Origin: Onchidella celtica
Lineage: Eukaryota; Mollusca; Gastropoda; Systellommatophora; Onchidiidae
DNA: 64,000 nucleotides
Reading direction: 5' to 3'
NCBI GenBank assembly: GCA_963931925.1
Contig: OZ007569.1
Span: 12,856,663 to 12,920,662 of the forward strand
Shown here: positions 38,201 through 49,185 of the stretch, in pieces
Layout: each line of letters opens with the position of its first letter
Numbering within the stretch: position 1 is the first letter of the stretch
Translations under genes and position numbers: made by a program
The notes under the pieces: model-generated
Databases searched by the model: none
Told to the model about the DNA's origin: nothing
What the model saw: only the letters and a program-made list of their open reading frames with translations

Positions 38201-39100
38201 GGTTTGTTTGGTCCACAACTGAATCCCCACGGCTGAGATTTTAGTAGAGCAGGGCAGTCACCAAGGTTTGTGCCGTTCTGCGAGGGAATCTCACTAATGC
38301 TGACTATATCATGTGTTACTGGAGTTTACATCACAGAAACAGAGAGAATGTGGCGAAGCGTGACATTGCCTGGCTGCCTAGGGCGCTGTTAACTTACAGG
38401 TAGAGATCATAATCACGGGCCAGGTGATTCTGCCCCTCCGTCTTCTCCCCACCTCGACTGTAGACCGTCATACATGGCCTGGCCGAAGTGTTTAGGTCTC
38501 TTCTGCGATCAAACATGACGAAATAATGACCAAGGGAACCACTGTCTTCTTGTTCAAGAGGAATAAGTCTTAACGTGATCATCTCTCGGAGGCGAGGAGC
38601 GGAAGGAAGCTCATACTGTAGATGCCACGGAGTTCAGAAGGAGACGGTCACAAATCTAGCAGACCTCAATCAGTGCGGTATTAGATATTAACAGTATTCT
38701 TGACGTGTACTATGGATTTCTCTGACGCTTTAACCCTGAAATGATGTGTGCGGTCAGGGCGACCCCGGAGAAGATTTGACATAACCGTGTCCCCAAAGAA
38801 AACCGCACATAAGCAGAGAACTATTTGACGGCGGTTTGGAGACCAGGGAAATAGTTTGTTGTCGCGAAATGCGTGTCAGCGTCTCAATACCCCAAGCTAC
38901 TATCATGTTGTTTAAAGCATTGCAGTATGGCAGTTGGTCTGTCAAACTAGGAATTTTACAGTTCATGTTATTCAGCGTGACTATGGTTCCCTGTGTACTT
39001 TAGTGTTATATACGTGAAATAAACAGTGTGTGACTTTTTCCTGTGTGCAGTTCACATGTGGCATTATGTAGGCCAAGATGTGACATCGTTTGCTTGTACT
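32300..39100. other. Intron 1 segment without recognised gene
   Basis: Intronic DNA with a 21 bp C run (37497-37517) and G runs at about 32560 and 33099. Open frames up to 149 codons occur (36972-37421), but they show no domain, no splice context and no conserved motif. A 28-codon frame from 34996 (starting MAVADDDGSNNNYNSGRSRR) has exon-like codons but no good donor. Confidence 0.55.
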
Positions 39101-39129
39101 ATTAGCTCCAGACATCTGTTTCTGTTGTG

Positions 39130-39352
39130 ACATGTGGTTGTTTTAGTTTTGATGGAGATTCACAACGTAACGTTCTCTATTCATCTGTTAGTTGTTGACC
39201 GCCATTCAGTGTGTGTGCGCGCTATATATCATACTTTCTGTTTCTGTAACTGTATTGTTATGTATTCAATGATCAAAACAAATTTCCTTGTACAAGGACG
39301 AATAAAATTTATCTTATCTTAAATTCTTATCTTATCTTATCTTATCGGAAAA
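39130..39352 (+). mobile_element. Probable 3' end of a non-LTR retrotransposon (LINE)
   Basis: The sequence ends with CAAATTTCCTTGTACAAGGA, then CGAATAAAATTT and a TCTTA microsatellite tail (39311-39346). A small CCTTGTACAAGG hairpin, an AATAAA signal and a short tandem-repeat tail are together typical of 3' termini of CR1/Jockey-like elements in invertebrates. No reverse transcriptase frame precedes it, so this is a 5'-truncated copy. Confidence 0.5.
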
Positions 39353-39603
39353 AAACAAAAACACGCCACTTTTGTTCCTACTTAAGAAAGTGGGTGATGT
39401 TGTGGTGGAAAGGGGTAGGGTGGATGTTATGAGGGATTTGGGCACGCATTGAGATCTGTACTATGGCACGACGGGAAAGATTTCTATACCATCTGCCTAG
39501 TCCTGAATCCAACCAGATCCAGTTGGCAACAAACCTGATTGCAAGCCAGTCATTGTTTCCTCATAATTATATTAATGGCGTCTTTCTGGCCAGTTGCAGG
39601 GAT

Positions 39604-39779
39604 GAATTCTGGCACGATATCATGTATTTCTCCTGACCACCTGTGTGGCCATACACCTCCCACAGACACACACTGTCGTATTGGGCTTCACCATCAGTCT
39701 TCGAATAAACAACCAGGTCATTGAACTTTCCAGAACATAAGGCATTGAATCCATTTGTATTTGGTGTTCCTTGGTGTTG
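39604..39779 (-). repeat. Dispersed exon-like repeat R2, copy B
   Basis: Same family as 31003-31179, in the same orientation 8.6 kb away. On the minus strand an 80-codon frame runs through NGFNALCSGKFNDLVVYSKT. A CTGTACAG just upstream of the shared block could be a splice acceptor. Relative to copy A, both possible frames carry amino-acid changes, so selection is not evident. Confidence 0.7.
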
Positions 39780-40446
39780 ACTGTACAGTGTAATCTGTGA
39801 GTCAAACATGGCACAAACAGCATTTCATTTTTCCCATTTTGTGACATGGTCAAAGATATTTTGGAGCTTTTTTTTTTTTAATTTCTCTCTGGCAGTTCTT
39901 GCAAGTGGGGGCAGAATAGTTTTCTTTCTGAAACTTAATGTTGGTGGCGCAGTCTCCACAGTGAGATAGAAAGTTTCATTATCTCGGGCCATTCTCATTG
40001 ATATTCTGAATTTGCGATTTGTGATTACGATAAATTTATGAGTGACGTTATTTTTAATGTTACTCATTCAGTGTTATTCTTGTAGGTTCTTTACAAAGTA
40101 CGGCTTTGCTGTGATAACCCGCGCTATTAATTAATTAATTAATTTATTTGTTTGCTTATTTATTTTGTTTTGCCACCTTGTGCCTATATTCTGAGCGACA
40201 CCCTAATCACTTTGTGCGTGTCTTTTACGTATCGTCATGTGCCGGGCAGATAAGTGATCATGCTAGATGTACAAGTATTGTCACACAGAGAATACTCAAC
40301 TTTCAGCCTGCGTGACCGCGATTCGCCAGTGTGAATGATCAGGGAGAGTTCGATCACCTGTTGTCCCAGTTCACCGGTCAGTGTCATGATATTTCCTCCG
40401 TTCCAGAGGAAATGAGTTTCATCCCAAGTATTTACCTGTTACATCG

Positions 40447-40693
40447 CCATTAGAATGACAAAGGTTCTAATCCCCTTCCATCAACTCAATTTCTCTAACT
40501 ATTGAGAAATCGGGGATTGAAGTTTCATGTGGTCATAGCTTTTAGAACAAAGAACTTTCGTCTTTTTAGTAATACTTACAAATTACGCTGCTTGATACTT
40601 TGACACACCATGGAGAAGGCCTGTAGAAGTAGTATGTAGTTTGTAACTCAGTCCAGCTAAAAAGTGGAGACAGCACCTTGTCATTCTAAGGGG
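40447..40693. mobile_element. MITE family M2, copy 1
   Basis: The left end CCATTAGAATGACAAAGG and the right end CCTTGTCATTCTAAGGGG are inverted repeats. The 247 bp interior has no coding potential and aligns with 47943-48166 throughout (TTCATGTG(G/C)TCA(T/C)AGCTTTT, TACTTTGA(C/T)ACAC, GCCTGTAGAAGT). Confidence 0.8.
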
Positions 40694-41467
40694 CCGACCT
40701 GTGATCAACAAGTACGGATATAATTTATTGAGCTAATTTGGCTTGGTTTTCTGGTGAGAATTAAATGAGACGCAAATAGGATGCAGGATTTTTCTTGCAC
40801 ATCCATTCTGTTAGGGGCTCGAACCGACCGAATTTGTCAGACAGGTTTCCCTGAGATAGTGTATTGGCGGTGACAGTGGAAATCTTTGGTAGGCAAGAAA
40901 TCTATTCAAATATGGCATGGTTAAAACTCGGTATAGCTGTAGTTCTGAGCAGTAGAGTGTATTGAGTGAGAATTAATATCCACCACTGTTTTCAGAGAAG
41001 TCTAGATAGTGCCAAAGTTGTGAGAACTTCTCGCTAAACATTTTGTTTATTAACAAAGCAAAAATATCAATTACGCCGTTGGATTTATCACATCTACCAG
41101 TCCTTCCTGGTTCCCTGGAGCTGCTTTCTATCTGATAATCAAATCTACTCGCAAAATGCCATACAAGTAAGTTTTTTTTCATGTTTTGTTTGGTTTTCAT
41201 GTTAATTTTGTACGTTTATAATGCACAATGTCCACTGTATAGAGATAGTAACCCTGCATGCGCCAAGAGTTATGGGGCCTGAATGTTCAGCTTTGACCCC
41301 TGACAGGGGGAACTCCTTGTGCGAATTCTTTCCCTTTCAGGTAAATAGAGAGATATCGGGCTATGGTCTGTCACTTACCGAGCTTTTGTGCGAAAAAATT
41401 ATTACATGTACGTGCTTGTGGACAATATTTGAGAATACCGATATACATCTTGTGATGACGAAAGAGA

Positions 41468-41484
41468 GAGAGAGAGAGAGAAAG
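41468..41484. repeat. Short GA microsatellite
   Basis: A run of GAGAGAGAGAGAGAG inside intron 1. The 120-codon frame spanning it (41221-41583) has no recognisable feature. Confidence 0.8.
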
Positions 41485-42050
41485 AGTACTGTACTGGACG
41501 TATCCACCCACGACAACAAAGCGCGAAGTAAAACAATGAACTACTACGTCCTTGAGTTGCAAACCAGTGGTTGGGCTGATTGAAACTAGTAATTAGTGCT
41601 ATCCACAGGAAAATGCACTAAATTATAACAAGTGCTATCGTGTAAGACTGCCCGCTGGAGCTGTTGGTTGTCTTGCTAACATTACACCACGGAGCATTTC
41701 ATTCGAACATTTCTAGACAGAGGATTATGTCGTCATAAGGGGAAAGAGGGTGTGTGTGTTGGGGGGAAGGTAGATTTGTGTTCTTCTTATTTAGCCAATA
41801 GGCCATTATATTTTTAGAAATGTTTAAAACGGGAGGAAGGCCAATGTGGAGGAGGAAGAGGAGGGCCGCACGAGGGAGAAAGTAAGGGCCCATGAGAGGG
41901 GAGGGGGGTACTGGATGTGGATCCTGCTGATCATCATTGAAAATACAGATTGGGACTTGCGTAACAAGTGGAGCTAAGGTTCCATGATGACTAGTCTGGC
42001 CGTGTACTGTAACATTCAAGTTATGAACTTTCACTTCAAAGATGCAACGG

Positions 42051-42054
<4 letters not shown>

Positions 42055-42113
<59 letters not shown>
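42055..42113. repeat. Pure GT microsatellite
   Basis: An uninterrupted (TG)n run of about 59 bp, likely length-polymorphic. Confidence 0.97.
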
Positions 42114-42116
<3 letters not shown>

Positions 42117-42288
42117 AACGAGATACACTGCAGAAATAGATCTGTTGTTCGTCGTTGTTGCGGTTGGTTGTTGCTGGCGTAGTGTATGTGAAAACATCAT
42201 TCTGTCTCAGGCATTAGTGAATCCTCGCGTTAGTTGTCATTATTAATATTGTCATGTAAATATACACCCATCTTTATTTTATCACCGC

Positions 42289-42436
42289 ACCTGTGGCCGT
42301 ATGCATAATCAATGCGTAAACTAAAGTAAATACGTTGACCGGTGTTAACGCAAGAAATGAATACAATTTCTCGTGTTAACACCAGTCAACGGATTTACTT
42401 TAGTTTACGCATTGATTATGCATACGGCCACTGGTG
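42289..42436. mobile_element. Palindromic MITE with about 70 bp arms
   Basis: The left arm (42289-42358) contains GGCCGTATGCATAATCAATG. The right arm (42366-42436) contains CATTGATTATGCATACGGCC, its reverse complement. The arms match almost throughout their lengths around a seven-base spacer, GAATACA. The few mismatches (for example GACCGGTG versus GACTGGTG) show that it is not brand new. It would form a near-perfect cruciform or RNA hairpin. Confidence 0.9.
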
Positions 42437-43128
42437 GTTGTGCTGAATATATTAACTGTAGTGAAGACAGTTTTTTTTCTAGACTGTTCATTTGCGCACC
42501 CCACTCCACCCTACCCCAGCGCGCGTCTGTTGTCCTGCCGATCTGTCACCACCATTTTTGTTTTTTTTGTTCACAGCTATAGATATCTGCACCCAGCGGC
42601 ATCGTTTTATCTGGCGAAACTTCAAGAACAAAAACTGTTATTGATCCCGGTTCTGCAAAAGTCGCTTGCGTTGTTTGTGATATTTGATATTTGACCCGTG
42701 CCCGGAGCGGTTTTTGTTTTTTTGTACCACTATTGCATGTTACGTCATACAATTCTTATATCAGATGTTTGAGAATGAATCACAATAATGTAAGATCCGA
42801 CTCTCGTGTATAGCACCGATGATCTGTAACTACTTTCTTGGATCTAAATCATGTTTACATTGGCCAGCGTCACACTTAAAAGCAGCGTGAACCTTTCTCT
42901 AATTGTCATCTTTACACAGAGAGTGAACAGAAAATTGACAGGTTGGGATTTCTTCAAGCAGCGTTAAAGAGTCAAATTATAATACGTTTGAAACCATCGC
43001 CGCCCATTACTTGAGGGCTGTCCGACTTAATCTATTGATTTTATTAGAGTGTTACACTTTTTCTTTTCTGTTGTGTCTATTTGTATTTACCAGGCCAATG
43101 CCCTGGCCGCTACGTCCTCTCTAGATTG

Positions 43129-43178
43129 TTCTGCCCTGTTGGGTTTTAATCATTATCAAATGGTTGAGCGGCTGATGT
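43129..43178 (+). repeat. Short dispersed repeat R3, copy 1
   Basis: CTGCCCTGTTGGGTTTTAAT with following CAT-----AAATGGTTGA matches 44640-44690 in the same orientation. Confidence 0.7.
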
Positions 43179-44639
43179 GAGGGCTGGAGAGTTTGGCTAC
43201 CATAGATCAAACCACTAATGAATTATCCGGCATTTGACCGAGTTTGACCTGTTTAGAAATGATCCAGCACTGACTCACTTTCCTACAGGGGTGTCAGTGA
43301 CGTACGTGCGCCTGGAATGGTGGGGGGGGGGGTGCCCCCGGCATATGAAAAGGTTGCTTGAGGGTAGAAAATGGGATGTCTAGGAGCGTGCATACGGTTT
43401 TCAATTATAGTAATAAATTAAAATTTGTTTGTATTCATTTAGTTTGTGTTTTTGACAACTTAAGTTCTAGGATTACAGAAATATGGTGGGCTATATATCT
43501 AATAAAACAGTCAAATAGTGTATGCAAAAAACCATTTAAAGAACATCAGGGCCTTACCATGATCGTTCACCTCTCTCACGCGCGTACCCGAGGGGAGGGG
43601 GTTGAGGCCAAGCGTACGAAATGCGGTAAAAAAAAAAAAAACAGGGGGGGGGGGGGCTTAAAAATTTTGCCAGGATCGAGTGTGCCTACCTTATGGATGT
43701 CCCCTAGCCTGGATGATGCTGGCCTCAGCGGAAGTAGGTCAGCATTAGTGAACTCACTGTTGAAAGGTTTCACTGGTTTATCTGACTCCGGATGACGCGA
43801 GTTAGGTTTCGTAAGACCTTCAGATCGTGTGTACGTTGATCCTGACTGCAACTGATGATGCTAAAGATGACCAAAGTTGATAAGAAGAGTTTGAGCTTAA
43901 TGATGAAGCGGACATGTCGACATGATAACGGTCACGGTGTGCTAGGAAGAAGCAGGACGATAGGCAGATTGAAACAGAATGATCAGTCAGACAAATTAGA
44001 AGGAGACCTAATCAAAAGCGCGCCACCCCCCCCCCCACCCCCCCGCATAAAAAAACAACAACGAGAAATCACGTTGTACCAAAGGAAGAAATTACATGAA
44101 ACTGCATTAGATACAAGGTGGGAAGACAGAAGTGTTTGGCCTTGGACTTCTGTTATGAACTTTTTGAACTGTGTTTTCTTTGGGGTGACAAGAACAGTCC
44201 GCGCAATGACAACACAGGCTTGTTGTATTAGATTGTTTTGTGTCTTTATGGGTCTCTGAAGCTTGAAGGGAGGACTACATTCTTATCTCACACGCCCATG
44301 AGCCGCCTTTATAGTTAAATTTATCAACAAACAGAATAGTAAGGTTTCTTGGAATGCCTTCTCAAGGCTGTATTTTTCTGAGCCACCTCCCCTCTTTCCC
44401 CGAAAGTCGGTAAAATGTGCCTAACATTTATCATTGCCTGCCAGCACCGACACCCTGATGTACTGGGCGAATGTAGCCTGTACAGGACAAGGGATGCATT
44501 GTAGGTTTCTCAAGCTCAGGTCAGAGGTCATCAGGTTACCGGGGCATCCTGACATTCTTCTTATTTCTCCTCCCTTTTTTTTTTTCTTTCAGCAGCTTTG
44601 TCTCCCCTTGATCTCGTATTGTGTGCCTTTCTCGTAGGT

Positions 44640-44690
44640 TCTGCACTGTTGGGTTTTAATCATACTTAAATGGTTGAATAGCTGAATCAG
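44640..44690 (+). repeat. Short dispersed repeat R3, copy 2
   Basis: CTGCACTGTTGGGTTTTAAT, then CATACTTAAATGGTTGAATA. The block ends directly at the palindrome starting at 44694. In copy 1 the sequence after this block is unrelated to the palindrome. Confidence 0.7.
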
Positions 44691-44693
44691 CTA

Positions 44694-44742
44694 CCCAAGA
44701 GTCTCCAGTGTCACATCCGATGTGACATGGGAGACTCTTGGG
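44694..44742. repeat. 49 bp near-perfect palindrome
   Basis: The left arm CCCAAGAGTCTCC, AG, TGTCACATC pairs with GATGTGACA, TG, GGAGACTCTTGGG around a single central C. That is 22 of 24 base pairs. Confidence 0.9.
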
Positions 44743-44989
44743 TTGCCAGGGGGACCAGGACAAGGAGGGAGAGGGGGGGGGGCGCAGGTAGGCCATTTCG
44801 CATGGCTCTGTGATTCTGAAAAGCCCCCCCCCCCCCCGCGTAGAGGCCGGGGGGGGGGGGGTTACTCTATTAAAGATAGTCAAAGGGGACGCTTAAACAC
44901 AAACTATTAATATAAACCCTCACCCTGCGATAGGCGTAGTACTACTATACGGCATTGACTTTCCAAGCATTCACTCTGCACGAGCGTAC

Positions 44990-45700
44990 CAATACGGCAT
45001 GGTCAAGCTGACCGCGCCGCGGGCAAGCCGTTTTTCACACGTCGGGTCACTGACCTTTTTGAGACGTAACTACCGCCTTATTGCTCACTCTTCTAAATCA
45101 AAGGCATTGTGACAAGGACATGTTAACCAATAACCAGTGAACCACTGGTCGGATCACATGCACAAAGACTAAGCTGAGTAAGCTTTCAAAGGCTCTCCTC
45201 ACACTATCAAAAGATGTAACATCGACATGCGAACTGTTGCTCAACAAATTTGCAATATTATCTCATTTTCTCTCAAGCTGACCACCATCTGGAGTTGTCT
45301 GTATCTAAGAACCAATCAGCAACAAGCTCTGAAGTGATCTTTGCCCCAAATGCCCACATTGGTTTATTAGTATGTGTCAATCAGGATGAAAGCATTTGTT
45401 TCTAAGGGCTTTGGAGAGGCGTGGCTAGTTATCATGCTACGTTCTCACGAAAACTACATCTGTCAGTTTGGAATCATAAGTCAGATCATTGGTTAGAGAC
45501 TGACAGACAAAGGTTTTACTAGTTAATTCATTATCAAGCGTAATAAGGCATACCAGCGAATGTTTTCATCCCGATCAAATACAAACCGAACCACGTGGAC
45601 AGCGGTAGTGTGGTCATCCTACATTGGCAAGGGTCAGTGCGACCCAGATAAGATTGTCCGTGAGTATGGTCATTGACCAGACAGTGGGCTTTAAGCCGCC
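44990..45700 (-). repeat. Dispersed repeat family R1, copy 2 (inverted)
   Basis: Reverse-orientation copy of 15190-15950. The reverse complement of ATTATCAAGCGTAATAAGGC, ATACCAGCGAATGTTTTCAT and GGGTCAGTGCGACCCAGATA can be aligned with copy 1. A CCGCCGCCGC stretch lies at its right border. No coding frame is shared with copy 1. Confidence 0.8.
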
Positions 45701-47270
45701 GCCGCCGCACGCAGGGTGAGCGTTAATATTTTAAAGAAGATTCATTAAAAAAATATTAATAATACACTTACAGAGAGAATATGGATAAATAAGATAAATA
45801 GCCGAAAATATATTTAGTACTAATTACAAAAATACTTAAATGAACAGTTTGAGAAAGAGGCCTAAATTTCCCATCTGGCGTGGGCCTATTACCAGCATTC
45901 CACGGGCCTGTTGCCATATTATATCAAACTACAAGTGAATTTAATAATAACATCAACTGGTTAAGAAAATTGGAACAGTTGATCGTCCAGTTGTTGAACT
46001 CGCTGCGGAAAAATGCCATTTCATTAGTCTGTCGTTTACAAAAATCACATTGATCTCCAGACATTCGAGTCAAAGTAAATTTATGTACATAGTCAACGGG
46101 TCAACAGAACTGTCTGCTAAACTAATGTGAAATTTTTTACCATGTCTACTGAAACAGCAAACTGGGGTAGCCGCCTGAAATGTTCACAGACGGTGAAATG
46201 ATAGCTGCGAATTTGGATTCTAGGGTGAAATAAGAAAATGCAAAAGATGGCCGAGTTTTCTTGATATTCGAACGGCTTATTCAGCGGGATCATGTCTATT
46301 GTGGGAACAGTCGTGCGAAGCGCCAGTGACATTCCACTTTGAAATACAAAAAAAAACAACAACAAACAACAACCCATTGTCGTAAAGTTGTCATCGAATA
46401 CCCAGTTTTGTAGATCGAGTCCTTACACAAGTGAGTGATAGATAAATGACATTTTATAGTAAGCCCGTGCAAATTGAATAGAGATTTCCATCAGAGTGTT
46501 GGTCCTAGTGGCGTTTTGGTCAATTTATTTCTCTAGTGGTACATTTCCTGATGGTGCCCCCTTCACAGAAACTATCTGGGATGAAAACACTCATTTCCTC
46601 CCTTATTTGCAAGTAAATGTTGAGAGCAAATTAACCTTGCCGGTGCCAATAAAAGTACCTCATCTAAAAAAAGATGGGTTAATGGAATGTAATGTCCTGG
46701 ATCTCGTACAATGCAGTTTGCCAGAATGTTGGCCCAAAAGTTATTCTAGGAATTCCGGCAGCCGAATTTTTCCATTCTCGCAAGTTGACTTAATCATGAG
46801 ATCTTCCCCAGGGTACTAGCAACAAAAGAATCCGTTACAAAGACAGATGAAACAGTTCACAACAAGGAAAACAAAAAGATACACCGGCGTATAATATGAA
46901 TCCTGATAACAGGAACAGCTTGACTGAGATTACCAGTGACAGAGCTGAAAGTAGTCACATGCATATACTTCTCTTCTCTGCCTTTCCATTCACCTGGATT
47001 TCCTTGAAATCAAAATGAAAAAACTAAATTACCAAAAGGAAAACCAGATCACAGCTTCTATTTTTGGGATCTCAAGGGTCTAGACTCTATTCTGTAGAGG
47101 TGTGCCAGCAGTTTGAAATGTAGCATTGGAAACAATCTGGATTCTTGTGTCAGGGTATTATAGTGGGGAAGGAGGGGGTAAGTGACTACATAATATTTAA
47201 AACAGCAACAACACAATGTTCTCGTGTAGTGAGGTTCGCGGAATGAAAGATGAAAGAATAATTACAATGA

Positions 47271-47408
<138 letters not shown>

Positions 47409-47942
47409 CACCAAGTCAGCTTCCTTTCCCCGAATTCTTGTAGTCGGCATCATTGCGCGTGACAATTTATACCATTCTCGTGATTGGGTAGACACGACGA
47501 GAGGACGAGCATTGTTGAGGGAAAAGAAAGGGGTGGGGGGGGGGGGACAGTCACAGGTTCATCCTAATGAGAAACAGCAGCCTGAATGTAGCCATGTGCC
47601 AGATGTTGTTGTGAACAGAATGTGCAGAAAATAAAGAGTTACAGTTCTATGAGACTCCCATTGTCTCCACATGTGGTTAGGACTCGCCGGCCTTGAGATG
47701 AATGGATTTAGGGGATGAGATGTTTTCGAGTGTTCTAAAACTAAAACCTGATCGCATAATGTTATGCGTGTAATTCCCCAGGCAATAAACGTATTGTATT
47801 TATGCTTCAATAAACATCTTCCTAGAACACTTTAATTTTCACTTGTATGTAGCCTGAGGCATCTTCCATTCTACATTAGCGCAGACTGTAACTTTTCTTG
47901 GTCTGGTCGTATGCTTGTACATAGTTACAGTACTGCAAATCG

Positions 47943-48166
47943 GCCCTTCAGAATGGCAAGATTTTAACTCCCTTCCATCAACTTTTGAGAAATTGATGAT
48001 TGAAATTTCATGTGCTCACAGCTTTTGGTGATATTCTTTAAAACCAATTTTTAGTATTGCTTACAAATTGCGCACCGAATCCGTTGATACTTTGATACAC
48101 ACTGGAGAACGCCTGTAGAAGTGTGTAGCCAAAAAGTGGAGATAGGACCTTTTCATTCTGAGGGGG
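47943..48166. mobile_element. MITE family M2, copy 2, close to HIF exon 2
   Basis: The left end GCCCTTCAGAATGGCAAG and the right end CCTTTTCATTCTGAGGGG form the terminal inverted repeats. The body aligns with 40447-40693. It ends about 110 bp before the exon 2 acceptor, so its insertion touched the region where branch-point and enhancer signals lie. Confidence 0.8.
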
Positions 48167-48279
48167 GCGAAATGTTGATTAAGCATAATTATTATTGATA
48201 AACATTGCTGTTTGCTATGGCTATAATATGTAGTACAGCAGCTGAGTTTCAAACGTTTTTCCCCTTTCTGTCTTTTCAG

Positions 48280-48500
48280 AAATACGGAGAAACGCAAGGA
48301 GAAATCTCGCGATGCTGCCCGCTGTAGAAGAGGGAAGGAGACGGAAGTGTTCGTGGAGTTGGCCAATTGTCTCCCCTTGGCCGACAGTGTGACCAGTCAG
48401 CTGGACAAAGCCTCAGTCATGAGGCTGTCCATCAGTATGTTGAAGATCTACAACATCCTCAACGCTTCCAAAGCTAACAACAACAACAACAACAGTATTG
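48280..48500 (+). CDS. HIF1A: HIF-alpha exon 2: complete bHLH domain
   Basis: Exon with a CTTTTCAG acceptor and a GTGAGT donor, entered in phase 2 and left in phase 1. It encodes residues 7-80 of the hypoxia-inducible factor alpha subunit, which pairs with ARNT and binds RCGTG hypoxia-response elements in the nucleus. The basic region is residues 10-27 ([18 protein letters not shown]), with the HIF signature SRDAAR-RR. Helix 1 is [13 protein letters not shown] (28-40). The loop is ADSVTSQ (41-47). Helix 2 is [20 protein letters not shown] (48-67). A run of six Asn (73-78, all AAC) follows. The PAS domains must lie beyond the window, or deep in intron 2 where I do not see them. SRDAARCRR separates HIF from the related Single-minded and Trachealess proteins. 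Position 22 is Cys, as in human HIF-2alpha, where human HIF-1alpha has Ser28. Invertebrates usually have one HIF-alpha, so the symbol means the family. Confidence 0.96.
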
Positions 48501-49094
48501 GTGAGTAGCTGTCAATTATGTTCGATGCTGAATAATTCATGAGAAATCCCGAGTTGTTGAAACACTCACTAATAGCTGTTCACTCATTCTTTCTCTGCGT
48601 GTTGCCAAATGAGCCTTTCCCGACTTTCATTTTTCAAAATTAAAATTAAATCAGTGCTGTGTGCTATTTGGAGATTGGAAACCTATATATTCTTTTATAG
48701 ATAATTGCAGTTGAGACAGATCATACACGCAGCCATACTTGAACCTCTTTCCCCCACAGCCGAGAGCACAGAAGCTACGTAACAAAAACTCAGGGTACAA
48801 ATCCCGCCGAAATGGTGGCCTCTCGGCAACCCGCAGAAATTATCATTAGATATGTGTGTCTAGCGAAGGGAGAAAGGCAGAAGCAACTTTAGAATAATGA
48901 GCTCAGAGGAATCCTGGGGTAATCAAAATTAATGTGCCATATCTGAAACTTAATATTTTAAATACCATTGTTATCTGATGTAAATCAGATCCACAAAAAA
49001 ATAATGTGCTCTAAAGCGCTGAAATAGAATTAGAAACAGGATAAATTGTAAGATCAATTTTTCATCATACTCTCTCTCACATGTCTTATGCGGT

Positions 49095-49185
49095 GTGAGT
49101 AATGTTTTAATGTGATGCATAATTCATGAGCGGCGAGCCACTAGTCTGGCGCCCACACCAGCTTTAGTCTGTGTTCACCCTTAGG
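49095..49185 (+). mobile_element. MITE family M3, one-armed copy
   Basis: GTGAGTAATGTTTTAATGTG, then ATGCATAATTCATGAGCGGC and GAGCCACTAGTCTGG. These align with the right arm of the palindromic element at 55869-55983 and continue into its outer flank (read in reverse). No clear left arm remains, although GGTGGCCTCTCGGC at about 48814 could be a remnant. Confidence 0.65.

Noticed and set aside
40806-40832. GGTTCGAGCCCC on the minus strand, like a tRNA T-loop
   Set aside because: No acceptor or anticodon stem fits around it.
48061-48366. 101-codon minus-strand frame over HIF exon 2
   Set aside because: It is the antisense shadow of the bHLH exon and has no family similarity.
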